Below are positions 1 through 9,604 of a stretch of 64,000 nucleotides of DNA, piece after piece. The first letter of the stretch is position 1. Every line of letters starts with the position of its first letter. Position numbers and translations under genes: made by a program. The notes beneath the pieces are model-generated. The model was given only the letters and a program-made list of their open reading frames with translations. It did no database searches and had not been told where the DNA came from. Origin of the DNA: JANQPX01 sp965222015. GTDB taxonomy: Bacteria > Pseudomonadota > Alphaproteobacteria > Geminicoccales > Geminicoccaceae. Location of the stretch: assembly GCA_965222015.1 (NCBI GenBank), contig CBDCTL010000017.1, forward strand, positions 1 to 64,000, written 5' to 3'.

Positions 1-101
1 TGACGCAACAGCCAAGGCGCAAGAGCTGCGCTGACGGAAAGTGCCGTGCCGGCTCTCAGGAACCGTCGGCGGCTTGTCTCCTGATCGAACAGCGTCTTCA
101 T
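1..101 (-). CDS. N-terminus of a Tat-exported protein (cut by window edge)
   Basis: Reading leftward from an ATG at 101, preceded by a strong GGAGG ribosome binding site, the translation begins MKTLFDQETSRRRFLRAG and continues into a hydrophobic stretch rich in Ala and Leu. SRRRFL is a twin-arginine export motif, so the product is probably a folded periplasmic enzyme or binding protein. Only about 33 codons are inside the window, so the mature protein cannot be identified. It lies downstream of the enolase-superfamily and CoA-transferase genes on the same strand and may belong to their operon. Confidence 0.6.
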   Translation of the reverse strand, partial: MKTLFDQETSRRRFLRAGTALSVSAALAPWLLR

Positions 102-405
102 GGTGCCGTTTTCCTCCCGACTGGAATTGTTCGAAGCTTTTCTTGGTCGCGGCTCACGTCGTTTGCCAGCGGCTATCATACCGATCAGCAGGCCTTCCGC
201 CATATCGCAGGCACGACGACGCCGCATCGACGTGGCCGGGCTCATGCCGGATGACCAGGGCAGGGAGGCGAGCACCTTGGCAGCCTCGACGGCGCGCGTC
301 ACCCGGCTCCCGCTCTCGCCCGATCGCGAAAAAGCCGTGACGGACGCATAGAGCGTCTGCCGGTGCTCGCATGCGGGGACGGACATTGTCTTCGGACACC
401 AGAGC
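102..405. other. Intergenic stretch, no gene recognised
   Basis: About 300 nt between the Tat-signal gene and the enolase-superfamily gene. Short open frames exist on both strands, but none gives a recognisable protein or a convincing start. The ribosome binding site of the Tat-signal gene lies at its left end. Confidence 0.4.
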
Positions 406-1510
406 TCAGCTCGCTTTATGACGCTCGAACGCTTCCAGATCGAAGGTCAGGCCATGGCCGGGCTTGGTGTTCGGCCTGAAGTGGCCATCGACGATTCCAG
501 GCGTCTCCCCATCCACCTCGAGCGCCCCGAGGTCGCTGAGCGACCCGCCGTCGATGTTTTCCCACGATATGGCCGTTGGCGAGCGTGCACAGCACCTGGC
601 CGCTGAGCTCCATCATGAAATGGGGCGCCATCGGCCGGTTGTGGGCGCGGGCCAGCGCCGCGATCTCCATATAGGGCGTGATGCCGCCGACGCGCACCAG
701 GTCGGCCTGCACGAAGTCGATGCCGCCAACCGCCAGATAATGCTGGAACTGCTGGATCGTGTAGACATTTTCGCCGCCAGCGATCGGCGTCGGGCCGAGG
801 CGCCGAAGCCGGCCATAGCCTTCGACATCGTCGCATGGCAGGGGCTCCTCGACCCAGTAGATCGACAGCGGTTCGAACGCTTTGATCGCGCGCGCCGCAT
901 GGGCGAAGGTCCAGCCCTGATTGGCGTCGACCATCAGCGGCCGGTTGCCGATCAGCTCGCGGATCTTGGAGAGGCGCTCGACGTCCTCCTCGATGTCGGG
1001 CTTGCCGACCTTGACCTTGAAGGCCAGGTAGCCGTCCGCAAGCCAACCCCTGACCTGATCGAGCAGCTCGTCCAGGGACTTGTTAAGGTTGATGCCGCTC
1101 GCATAGGCGAGCACCTCGTCTCTTATCCTGCCGCCGAGCATGGTGGTGAGCGGCTGGCGGCAAGCCTTGGCGAGCAGGTCCCAAAGCGCGATGTCGATGG
1201 CGGCGATCGCCGTGGTCGTCACCCCGCCGCCACCCATGTCGTGGACATGATCCCAGCAGGCCTGCCAGAGCGCTCGCGGCGCTGCCTCCCTGCCGATGAC
1301 GAAGGGCGCCAGGTCACGCTCGATCAGGGCTCGAAGCGAAGCGCCACCGACGCCAGAGGTATGGCTGACTCCAGTCCCGGTCAGACCGTTGTCGGCAGCG
1401 ATCTCGACCAGAATGATCTCGATATGGGTGACGTGATGAATGGTGTCCCCCCATGGCCCGCGCGGCAGCGGCAGGCTCGCATGGCGGGTCTCGACCTCCT
1501 TGATCCTCAT
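406..1510 (-). pseudogene. Mandelate racemase/muconate lactonizing (enolase superfamily) enzyme, frameshifted
   Basis: Enolase-superfamily sugar-acid dehydratase or racemase. Visible motifs include KVKVGK (catalytic lysine region), DANQGW, EEPL, GGEN and APHFMMELSG, where the His is the likely second catalytic base. One extra base in a run of three C (561-563, plus strand) shifts the frame just after LANGHIV. Removing it restores ENIDGGSLSDLGALEVDGE and a natural C-terminus ending at 406, about 367 residues, the usual length. As written, the protein ends at 416 with an unrelated tail of about 50 residues. The core catalytic residues precede the shift. The substrate cannot be told from sequence. 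The defect may be real decay or a base-call error. Confidence 0.8.
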
Positions 1511-1562
1511 CGGCGTCCGTCCTCGTCTCGCCCTTGGAAACGCCTGCCGGCCTCGATCACGC

Positions 1563-3119
1563 TCAGGCGAAGTCGGGGCTGTCCTTCAGCCCCATCGGCT
1601 GCTCCCGGAAGAGGCGCTGGTCCATGGTCGCGAGTTGATCCGCGATCCGCGGCGTGAACGCCATATGGGAAAGCACGTCCCGCTCCAGGTCGATGCCGGG
1701 TGCGATCTCGATCAGCTCGATGGCGCCGCCCTCGACGCGAAACACCGCGCGCTCGGTGACGAACAGCGCTTCTCTTCCCTGCTCCTTCGCATAGGCGCCA
1801 TTGTAGCAGACCTGCTCGAGCTCGCTCACGAACTTCGGATGCCGCCCCTCCTCGACGATGCGCAGGCGCCCGTCCTCGCAGGCGACCTTCAGCCCGCCCG
1901 CGGTGAACGTGCCGCTGAACACCACCTTCCGGGCATTCTGGCTGATATTGATGAAGCCGCCGATGCCGACGATCTTGCCCGCGAACCGGCTGATATTGAC
2001 GTTGCCTTCGGGATCGACCAGGGCGAGGGAGAGAAAAGCGCAGTCGATGCCGCCGCCGTCATAGAAGTCGAATTGGTAGGGCTGATCGACCACGGCGTCG
2101 TAGTTTTGGGCAGCACCGGAATCGGGGCCGGTCAGTGGTGCCCCGCCGATGAAGCCCTGCTCGTTGGTGAGCACGATGCGCTCCAGGATGCGCTCCTCGG
2201 CGGCGACCGCGGAAATGCCGGTCGAGATGCCGGCGCCGAGATTGCAGATCGCCCCCGGGCGCAGCTCCATGGCGGCGCGGCGCGCGATGATCTTGCGTTC
2301 GGTGAATGGCAGCGGCTTCACGCCGCCCTGCGGCACGCGCAGCTCGCCCGCATAGCTCGGACTGTACCAGGTCGCATAGGTCTGATGCTGCTCGGGGTTG
2401 ACCACCACGTAGTCGACCAGGATGCCTGGGATCTTGACGGCGCGCGGCGATAGCGTGCCGCGTTTCGCCACGCGCTTCACCTGGACGATCACCATGCCGC
2501 CACCGCGGCGGGCAGCCTGGGCGGTGGACAGCATTTCGCCGGGGATCGCCTCCTCCTCCATGGTGACGTTGCCGTCCTCATCCGCGGTAGTGCCGCGCAG
2601 GATGGCGACGTCGATCGGAAACGGCTTGAAGCGCAGCCACTCCTCGCCGCCGATCTCCATCAGCTCGACCAGATCGTCCGAAGCGCTCGGGCTCTGGCGG
2701 CCGCCCTGCTGGCGCGGGTCAACGAAGGTGTGAAGGCCGGTCTTGGTGATCACCCCCGGCCGCCCCGCCGCGATCTCGCGCATCATCTGGGCGAGCACGC
2801 CCTGGGGCAAGGTGTAGGCTTCGATCCTGTCGTCCCTCGCCAGATCGATGAAGACGGGCGAGTCGATCAATGCACTGGTAATCACCCGCCTAGTCATGCC
2901 GGGATGGGCGAAATGAGCAGCGCCCTTCGAGATCCGGTCACCGATGCCGACCACATGGATGAGCGTGACGTCTCGCGGCGCTCCCTCCTTGAGAAAGCGC
3001 TCGCCGAGGGCCGCCAGGACGGCTTCGGGCACGGCATGACCGCCGCCCGAACCGCTCGCGACAATGCTCCTGCCGTTCTCGATCAGGCCGGCCGCCTCGG
3101 CCGCGGTGATCACGTCCAT
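1563..3119 (-). CDS. Acyl-CoA:acetate/3-ketoacid CoA-transferase (YdiF/propionate CoA-transferase type)
   Basis: Single-chain class I CoA-transferase of 518 residues, the length of YdiF and propionate CoA-transferase, in which the alpha and beta halves are fused. The N-terminus has the glycine-rich GSGGG loop. The catalytic glutamate is most likely E320 in TNEQGFIGG, which would form the gamma-glutamyl-CoA thioester. The start is supported by a GGGGAGAGG ribosome binding site. It is divergent from the MaoC gene, and a LacI-type operator lies in the shared 240-bp promoter region. In this cluster it probably activates a carboxylic acid as its CoA ester. The exact acyl group is unknown. Confidence 0.88.
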   Translation of the reverse strand: MDVITAAEAAGLIENGRSIVASGSGGGHAVPEAVLAALGERFLKEGAPRDVTLIHVVGIGDRISKGAAHFAHPGMTRRVITSALIDSPVFIDLARDDRIEAYTLPQGVLAQMMREIAAGRPGVITKTGLHTFVDPRQQGGRQSPSASDDLVELMEIGGEEWLRFKPFPIDVAILRGTTADEDGNVTMEEEAIPGEMLSTAQAARRGGGMVIVQVKRVAKRGTLSPRAVKIPGILVDYVVVNPEQHQTYATWYSPSYAGELRVPQGGVKPLPFTERKIIARRAAMELRPGAICNLGAGISTGISAVAAEERILERIVLTNEQGFIGGAPLTGPDSGAAQNYDAVVDQPYQFDFYDGGGIDCAFLSLALVDPEGNVNISRFAGKIVGIGGFINISQNARKVVFSGTFTAGGLKVACEDGRLRIVEEGRHPKFVSELEQVCYNGAYAKEQGREALFVTERAVFRVEGGAIELIEIAPGIDLERDVLSHMAFTPRIADQLATMDQRLFREQPMGLKDSPDFA

Positions 3120-3272
3120 CCTCTTGCCTCTCCCCTGTCGCCGCCTGGTGGTCCGACCACTTCGGAAGATTCCCTTGACCGCCTGCGAAAACCTGACCGC
3201 ATACCGTCGATCCTGGCATCCGGGGCGGGAATCAATGATGTGGTCACACCATTGACCCTGTACGGGTCCATC

Positions 3273-3286
3273 TGTAAACGGTTACA
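3273..3286. promoter_or_regulatory. LacI-family operator (TGTAAACGGTTACA)
   Basis: A 14-bp near-palindrome with the central CG typical of LacI/GalR operators. It lies between the divergent CoA-transferase and MaoC genes. A copy differing at one base is found at 5832 upstream of the transporter gene tctC, and a LacI-family gene lies between the two. The shared sequence and context make this the likely operator of that regulator. Confidence 0.65.
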
Positions 3287-3358
3287 AGTGGACGTGATGC
3301 GCCGTTCGCTGTCAAGGCTGCGCTGAACGGAAGGGCGACAAGATCGGGGAGAGGCGAT

Positions 3359-3835
3359 ATGGGCAAGTCCGGGTTGGATGTCGTGACAGTCGGCGAACGC
3401 TATAAATTCGCGAAGACAGTGGGCGAAGTCGACGTGACCTTGTTTGCCGGTTTGACCGGCGACTTCAGCGACACCCACATCAATGAGCAATATATGCAGG
3501 AACGTTCATCGCTCGGCACGCGCATCGCCCATGGCGCTTTGCTGGTCGGCTATATGTCGACCGCCTCCACCCTCAGCATCGCGCACATAATCCATGACGA
3601 GGATCTCATCGATTTCCCCGTGTCGGCGGGCTATGACAAGATCCGCTTCCTAAAGCCGACCTTTCTCGGCGATACCGTCACCGTGCACTATATCGTGGAT
3701 ACGGTCGATCGTGAGGCGGGTAAGAGCATTGCCAAGATCGAGGTCGTGAACCAACGGGGCGAGCTTTTGGCAGTCGGTCAGCATGTGATGCGCTGGGCAA
3801 AGAAGCTGTCGCAGGCGGCAGGGGATGAGGGCTGA
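3359..3835 (+). CDS. MaoC-like hot-dog dehydratase
   Basis: 158-residue single hot-dog domain protein of the MaoC/(R)-specific enoyl-CoA hydratase family. The segment FAGLTGDFSDTHINEQYM followed by RIAHGALLVGYMS matches the hydratase region, with Asp and His as probable catalytic residues. It would hydrate an enoyl-CoA or a related thioester, which fits the neighbouring CoA-transferase. It begins the rightward operon under the operator at 3273 and is followed 52 bp later by the next gene. The substrate is not inferable. Confidence 0.85.
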   Translation: MGKSGLDVVTVGERYKFAKTVGEVDVTLFAGLTGDFSDTHINEQYMQERSSLGTRIAHGALLVGYMSTASTLSIAHIIHDEDLIDFPVSAGYDKIRFLKPTFLGDTVTVHYIVDTVDREAGKSIAKIEVVNQRGELLAVGQHVMRWAKKLSQAAGDEG

Positions 3836-3887
3836 TGGAAGGGGCGATCTGCCATCCTCACGAAACACAGGCCCTGGGCTCGGTGGC

Positions 3888-4581
3888 ATGACGCTGCGCG
3901 GTGAAGGTGTGCTCGCCATTTGGAATGGGATCGCCGATTGTCGGGACGACGCTTTTCTCGAGTGGCACGTCAAGGAGCATATCCCCGAACGGATCGCTGT
4001 TCCGGGCTTCCTTCGCGGGCGCCGCTACAAGGCGATCGATGGCGAGCCTCCCTATTTTCAATTTCTACGAAGTGCGCTCGCCGGACGTGCTGCGCTCCCC
4101 GCCCTATCTCGCCAGGCTGAACGACCCCACGCCCTGGACCAAGGACGTGGTGGCAACGTTCATCGACACCTCGCGCACCATCTGCCGCGTCGCCTGTTCG
4201 GCGGGAACCGGGATCGGCGCCTTTGCCGTAGCGCTCTGCTTCGATGTGCATGAAGAAGCGCAGCACGAGTCGATGATGGCGCTGGTCAACTCCTTACCAG
4301 CGAGCCAGGGCATCGTTGGCGCCCATCTCCTGACGTCGGCTCAAGACGCGGCCATCGAGACGTCGGAAAGTCGGCTGCGCGGGCAGGCAGACATTGTTTG
4401 GTCCGCCGTCCTGATCGTCGAAGCGGCGGCCTTGCAAGCACTACGCTCGCTGAAGGAAACGGCGCTCACCGACGCGTCGCTTGAGCGTGCGGGCTTTGCT
4501 CAACCGAAAGCGCGGGGTCTCTATCAGCTCGAATACTGCCTGGACAGGACGGAAAGTGAGCGTGTCGAGAGCTCGTCTTAG
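3888..4581 (+). pseudogene. Uncharacterised protein with two repeated halves, frameshifted
   Basis: Starts MTLRGEGVLAIWNGIADCRD and contains EWHVKEHIPER and GEPPYF. One surplus T in the run 4055-4058 breaks the frame. Skipping it joins smoothly to NFYEVRSPDVLRSPPYLARL and gives about 230 residues. The motif WHxxEHIPER followed by a short beta-rich segment resembles small dimeric alpha/beta-barrel (EthD-like) proteins, but I do not recognise the family with confidence. It lies between the MaoC gene and the LacI gene and overlaps the latter by 26 nt. A role in the same catabolic pathway is inferred from position only. Confidence 0.6.
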
Positions 4582-5655
4582 CAAATTGTCCGCGATCCAA
4601 CCTGAAGACGGCACAGAGACATCGCTGCCTGGGCGGGCAAAGTCGGTCGGGCTTCGCCAGGTGGCGAAAGTCGCTGGCGTTTCGACTGCGACGGTGTCGC
4701 GCACGATTAATTCGCCGGATGCCGTGTCACCCGAGCTAAGAGCCCGCATCGAGATGGTCATCCGCGAGCTCGGATGGGTGCCGAGCGGGGCTGCGCGCGC
4801 GCTTGCCACCAGCCGCACCAACACGATCGGTGCGGTGTTTCCCGCACTCGTCCAAGGTGATTTCGCCCGCGCGATCGACTCGCTCCAGGACGAACTCGCC
4901 GCGCGTGATTTCACACTGCTGCTGGCGAGATCCCGCTATTCCGCGGAGGAGGAGTTAAAGCAGGTACAAAAACTCGTCGAACGAGGCGTTGACGGACTGG
5001 TGCTGGTCGGACGGAGCCGTCACCCCCGACCTCGACGTCTTCCTCCAGAAGCAGAAGGTCCCTTTCGTCAACACCTTCGTCTACCAGGCTGACGGCGACG
5101 CTCCCTGTGTAGGCCCCGACAATCGTGGTGCGCTGGTCAAGATGACCAACTATCTCGTCGGTCTCGGCCATCGCCGTTTCGGCATGATTGCCCAATCCAC
5201 CACTAACAACGATCGGGCTGCGGCGAGGCGTGAGGGAGTCCATGCAGCACTTGCCGAACATGGCATCGCCATCCCTCCGGACCACGCCGTCGAGGGCCAG
5301 TGGACCATCAATGAGGGGCGCCGGCTGTTCCGGCGGATTCTGGAACGCCAGCCGTCGCCGACTGCAGTGATCTGCGGCAACTCGCTGCTCGCGGTGGGCG
5401 CGGTCCTCGAAAGCCAGGCGATAGGAATCAAGCTGCCTGAACAGATGTCGATCGTCGGCTATGATGATATCGAGATCATGGGCGAGCTGCCGACGCCGAT
5501 CACCACGGTGCGGGGTTGCCAGCGACGAGGTCGGCCGTGAAGCCGCGCGAGTCGTGGTCAGCCTGGTCAAGGGCAAAGAGCCCCTGGGCAGCGTCGAACT
5601 GTCTTCGGACCTCGTCATCCGCCAGACGTCCGGCCCGCCGCCCGAAGAGGGCTGA
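4556..5655 (+). pseudogene. LacI-family transcriptional regulator, two frameshifts
   Basis: N-terminal LacI helix-turn-helix (LRQVAKVAGVSTATVSRTIN) followed by the hinge region and a periplasmic-binding-type sensor domain (SIVGYDDIEIMGELPTPITT). The reading frame is broken twice, each time by one surplus base: at about 5009-5014 and in the G run 5512-5515. Skipping both gives about 365 residues. The likely start is the GTG at 4556, inside the preceding gene. As written, the DNA-binding domain is produced with only a fragment of the sensor domain. It probably controls the divergent enzyme genes and the transporter through the operators at 3273 and 5832. Confidence 0.82.
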
Positions 5656-5675
5656 TCGCGAAGCACCCACCGTGA

Positions 5676-5689
5676 TGTAACCGTTGGAT
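5676..5689. promoter_or_regulatory. Possible LacI half-operator
   Basis: TGTAACCGTTGGAT matches the first ten bases of the reverse complement of the operator at 3273 and then diverges. It lies just after the LacI gene, about 150 bp before the full operator at 5832. It could be an auxiliary site or chance. Confidence 0.3.
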
Positions 5690-5831
5690 GGGGACGCTGA
5701 CATTGTGCGTCTCGACGTACGCGCGGCAGCGCCTCTCCTCAGCGACACATTTGGTGCCCGTTGCAAGACGCGACCTCTCGACGCCGGAATAACACCTCGG
5801 CAATTGACATGACGTTAGCAGACGCGTCTTA

Positions 5832-5845
5832 TGTATACGGTTACA
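5832..5845. promoter_or_regulatory. LacI-family operator upstream of tctC (TGTATACGGTTACA)
   Basis: Differs from the operator at 3273 at one of 14 positions and keeps the central CG. It lies 76 bp before the start of tctC, where a promoter is expected. It is most simply read as the second operator of the neighbouring LacI-type regulator. Confidence 0.65.
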
Positions 5846-5921
5846 TCAGGGAGCGACGGGCGATTTTCGCGGCGTTTCTCGGCCGCTAGTCGAAAGAGCC
5901 CCAAAAGAAGAGGAGACCCTC

Positions 5922-6941
5922 ATGCCTTCAATCTCACGACGTACGGCAATAGCAGCCGCTGCGCTCGTCACCTCCGGCCTTGCCACTGCCGCGATCGCTC
6001 AAGACTGGCAACCGAGTGACCCAGTTCGCATCATCGTCCCGTGGTCGGCAGGCGGCGCCACCGACTCGATCATGCGTCTCCTTGCGGACGAAATCACCGA
6101 CGCTCTCGGCACGCCGGTGGTCGTGGTCAACCAGACCGGCGCGCGCGGCACGGTCGGCACCAAGGCGGTGATGGATGCGCCCCATGACGGCCTCACCTGG
6201 GCGTCCGGCGGCGTGCAGGACCTCGGGACCTACCAGGTCCAGGGGTTGTTGGAGACGGCGATCGAGGACTGGCATGTGTTCATGATCGTGCGCAACGCGC
6301 CGGTCCTGACCGTCGGCAACGACACGCCGTTTCAGAGCGTCGAGGAGGTGGTCGCCTATATGAAGGACAATCCGGGCGAGCTCACCTTGGGCACCTCGGG
6401 CATTCCTTCCACCGCCTATTCCGCGATGCAGGCGTTCACCAAGCATGCCGGCGGCGAGTTTCGTGCGGTCGGCTATGACGGCGACGCCCCGACCATGGTC
6501 GCTGTCGTCTCGGGCGAGGTCCAGGCGACCACCCAGTCCGGTCCCGGCCAGGCGCCGATGATCAAGGGCAAGCGCGTGCGCCCGCTCGCCGTGCTCGCCG
6601 ACGCGCCGTTGGAGATCGAGGGCTACGGCGCGATCCCGCCAATCACCGACACCTATCCCGATTTCAGCGCCCCTGGCATCGTGATCCAGGTCGCCGTGTT
6701 CGTGCCTAGGGATGTCCCGGACGAGGTGATCGCGCGCATTGAAAAGCTCTGGTCTGAGACCGTCGCCAATTCCGAGGCGATCCAGAAATATGCCGTCGAG
6801 AACGGCTCGATCTTCACGCCGGTTTCGGGCGAGGAGGCGATGGCGATGGCCAAGGCCGCCGTGCGCGAAACCGCCTGGCGCATGTTCGACGACGGCACGA
6901 CCGAGGTGTCGCCGGACACGCTCGGCATCGAGCGGCCCTGA
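5922..6941 (+). CDS. tctC: Tripartite tricarboxylate transporter substrate-binding protein
   Basis: Periplasmic solute-binding protein of the TTT family, 339 residues. It has a cleavable signal peptide (RRTAIAAAALVTSG...AIAQ) and the family segments PVRIIVPWSAGGATD near the N-terminus and LGTSGIPSTAYSAM in the middle. It would capture a carboxylate and deliver it to the TctAB membrane complex. The start is preceded by an AGAGGAG ribosome binding site and, further up, by a LacI-type operator. It is first in a tctC-tctB-tctA-aroE operon, the usual TTT order. The substrate is not predictable, but neighbouring genes suggest an organic acid channelled to a CoA ester. Confidence 0.92.
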   Translation: MPSISRRTAIAAAALVTSGLATAAIAQDWQPSDPVRIIVPWSAGGATDSIMRLLADEITDALGTPVVVVNQTGARGTVGTKAVMDAPHDGLTWASGGVQDLGTYQVQGLLETAIEDWHVFMIVRNAPVLTVGNDTPFQSVEEVVAYMKDNPGELTLGTSGIPSTAYSAMQAFTKHAGGEFRAVGYDGDAPTMVAVVSGEVQATTQSGPGQAPMIKGKRVRPLAVLADAPLEIEGYGAIPPITDTYPDFSAPGIVIQVAVFVPRDVPDEVIARIEKLWSETVANSEAIQKYAVENGSIFTPVSGEEAMAMAKAAVRETAWRMFDDGTTEVSPDTLGIERP

Positions 6942-7001
6942 ACGGCCGATCATCGGAACCGGGCGGCGGGGCACGCACGCCGCCCGGGCTGACGAGGAGG
7001 C

Positions 7002-7520
7002 ATGATGACGATGGCAAGCCCGGATGAACGCGCCAGACACCGTGACCATCTCGCGGACCGTCTGAGCGGTATCTTCTGGATCCTCTTTGGCCTCGTCATC
7101 ATCGTCTATTCCCAAGGCATGGACATCCGCGAGCATTTGGGCGCCACCTTCCTGACCGGTCCCGGCCTCGTCCCGATCCTCCTGGGCGCGGCCCTCGCGA
7201 TCCTGGGCCTAATCCTGATCATCAGGAGCTTCGCCGACCGACTGCAGGGCTTCCTGGTCACCGGCAAGAAAGTCTCCGACCGCCGGGCGCTCCTCGCCCT
7301 GGTCCTGATGCTGATCTACAGCCTGGGCTTGGTCGGCCGAATGGATTTCGGGATCGCCACCTTTCTGTTCATCACCGCCTTTATTGTGACCTTCAACCTG
7401 CCGCTCGCCGGCGGCAAAGCCGCTGCCCTGCTGATCGTCAAGGCGACCGCCACGGCGGCGATCACCACGGTGCTGGTCGTCGTCGCTTTTCAGGAACTTT
7501 TCTACATCCGGCTGCCCTGA
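7002..7520 (+). CDS. tctB: TTT transporter small membrane subunit
   Basis: 172-residue protein with about four predicted transmembrane segments, beginning after DRLSGIFWILFGLVIIVYSQGMD, a common TctB opening. It lies between the binding-protein gene and the large permease gene, as in canonical TTT operons. Two adjacent ATG codons (7002 and 7005) follow a GAGGAGG ribosome binding site, and either could be used. The reading frame is intact, unlike tctA downstream. Confidence 0.88.
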   Translation: MMTMASPDERARHRDHLADRLSGIFWILFGLVIIVYSQGMDIREHLGATFLTGPGLVPILLGAALAILGLILIIRSFADRLQGFLVTGKKVSDRRALLALVLMLIYSLGLVGRMDFGIATFLFITAFIVTFNLPLAGGKAAALLIVKATATAAITTVLVVVAFQELFYIRLP

Positions 7521-7535
7521 GCGACACGGCGCCCG

Positions 7536-9063
7536 ATGAGCGACAACCTCCATCTCCTCGCCGCCGCCTTCGCTGGCCTCCTGGATATCCAGTCATTGAC
7601 GCTCGCCGCCGCCGCCTGTCTCGGTGGGCTGGTAATCGGAGCGCTGCCCGGCCTGACCGCGACCATGGGGCTCGCGCTCCTCACCACCATGACCATCCGC
7701 CTCGAGCCGAACGACGCCATCCTGGTCCTGGTCTGCACCTATGTGCTCGCGATCTATGGCGGCAGCCGCAGCGCTATTCTCCTGAACATTCCTGGCACCC
7801 CCTCCAGCGCGGCGACCGCGCTCGACGGCCATGTGCTCGCGCAAAAGGGCCTCGCCGGCCAGGCCATGGGCATGGCGACCGTGGGCTCCGCCTTCGGCAC
7901 CATCGTCGGCCTGATCCTGCTCGCTTTGATCACCCCGCCGCTCGGCGAGTTTCGCTTTGTCCTTCGGCGCCTATGAGTTCTTCTGGCTCGCCCTTTTCGG
8001 CGTGATGATCTCCGGCAATCTCTCCGGCGACGATCCGATCAAGGGCTGGATTGCCGGCATCCTCGGTCTCCTGGTGGCGATGATCGGCCGGGAGAGCGCC
8101 TTCGGTTACGAGCGCTTCGTTTTCGGCTTGCCTGAGCTTTCCGGCGGCATCGCCCTCTTGCCGGCGATGGTCGGCGCCTTCGGTTTCGCCGAAGTGCTGC
8201 ACGTCATGCGCCGAAAGGGCGAGGGCGTGGTGATCGACAGCTCGGACCGGGTGATCCCGCGCTGGATCGACATGATCCGCTATCGCTGGGTCGCCCTTCG
8301 CTCCGGCGTGCTCGGCACCTTCACCGGCCTTCTGCCAGGAGTCGGCGAGGATGTCGGCGCCTGGTCCTCCTATGCCGTTGCCAAACGTTTCAGCAAGGAG
8401 CCGGAAAAATACGGCAAGGGCTCGATCGAGGGGCTGGTCGCCGCCGAGACCGGCAACAACGCGGCCGTGCCCGGCGCCATCATCCCGGTGCTGACCCTCG
8501 GCATACCCGGCTCCGGTGTCGCCGCCGTGCTCATGGCGGCGCTCATCATCCACGGCGCCCAGCCTGGCCCGCTTCTGATGGTGACCTCGCCCCAGACCAT
8601 CTACGACGTGATCGCGATGCTGTTCATCGCCACCCTCGGCATCCTGATCCTCGGTCTCGGCCTGACCCGCGTCATGGTGATGGTGCTGCGCGTGCGCGAC
8701 AGCTACCTGATGCCGATCGTCGCCACGCTCTGCATCATCGGGCCCTACGCCATCCAGTCCCGCATCTTCGACATCTGGGTGGTGGTCGCCTTCGGCATCC
8801 TCGGCTACGGTCTCCGCCTGATGAACTACCCGATGGCGCCGCTGGTGCTCGGTATCGTTCTCGGCGAACTGCTCGACCGCAATCTCCGCCGCGCCCTCGT
8901 GCTCGCCGACGGCGACTACTGGCCGTTCATCACCCGCCCGATTTCGGCGGTAATCGCGATAGCGATCCTCGCCATGATCCTGGCGCAGATCCCCTGGGTC
9001 AGGCGCCGGATCGCCAGACTGAAACCCACATGGCTCGGCACATCCTCAACCCATGCCAGGTAA
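7536..9063 (+). pseudogene. tctA: TTT transporter large permease subunit, frameshifted
   Basis: TctA permease with the hallmarks GALPGLTATMG, PGTPSSAATALDGH and, in the second half, PGAIIPVLTLGIPGSGVAAVL. One surplus T in 7950-7952 shifts the frame after PPLGEF. Skipping it gives FALSFGAYEFFW and an uninterrupted permease of about 508 residues, the normal size. As written, the gene yields a 146-residue fragment and a second open frame from 7957. Either transport is lost or the base is miscalled. The stop overlaps the region just before aroE. Confidence 0.85.
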
Positions 9064-9067
9064 CGAC

Positions 9068-9604
9068 ATGCGTGCAACCATCACCGGCAAGACCGACGTC
9101 TATTTCATGCTTGGCCATCCCGTCGAGCAGGTGAAGACACCGGGCCTGTTCAATGCCTGGGCCGCTGGCGCGGGGATCGATGCGGTCATGCTTTCCCTGG
9201 ATCTCGCCGCCGACGGTGTCACGTCTTTCTTCGAGACCCTGAAAAAAACCGCCAATGCCAAGGGAACCGTGGTGACCGTGCCGCACAAGCAGGCGGCCTT
9301 TCGCCATCTCGACCATGCCGATCCGACGGCGGCCTTCGTCGAAGCCTGCAATGTCATCCGCCGCGCGCCGGACGGCTCGCTTCATGGCGCGATGACCGAC
9401 GGCCTCGGCTACATCGCCGCCCTTGCCAATAACGGAATTGAACTCAAGGGCGCTGACTTTCTCCTGATCGGGGCAGGCGGCGCGGGCTCAGCAATCGCTT
9501 ATGAGGTCGCGCGCCGCAGCGTCGCCCGGATGGTCGTCATCGACCAGAACACCGATCGTCAGGAGGCCGTTTGCCGAAAGCTCGCTGCAGCCTTTCCGAG
9601 GCTA
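9068..9604 (+). pseudogene. aroE: Shikimate dehydrogenase family protein, 5' part (interrupted by IS elements)
   Basis: N-terminal two thirds of an AroE-type dehydrogenase. It contains the substrate-binding domain with VTVPHK (catalytic lysine) and the start of the NADP domain with LLIGAGGAGSAIAYE. The coding frame runs into an IS630 element after FPRL. The missing 3' end is at 11598-11878. Joining CTA at 9602-9604 to GCG at 11600 keeps the frame and gives the normal spacing to the DIACNATPVGMG segment. It is the fourth gene of the TTT operon. Its presence in a catabolic cluster suggests a quinate/shikimate-like or other hydroxy-acid dehydrogenase rather than the biosynthetic enzyme. Confidence 0.88.

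Noticed and set aside
44..55. Sequence resembling part of the tra box (CCGTGCCGGC)
   Set aside because: Only about ten bases match. The opposite arm and spacer are absent, and it lies inside a coding region.
464..1657. Long plus-strand open frame across the enolase-family gene
   Set aside because: It is the antisense of a gene with clear enolase motifs, has no recognisable product, and long antisense frames are common in high-GC DNA.
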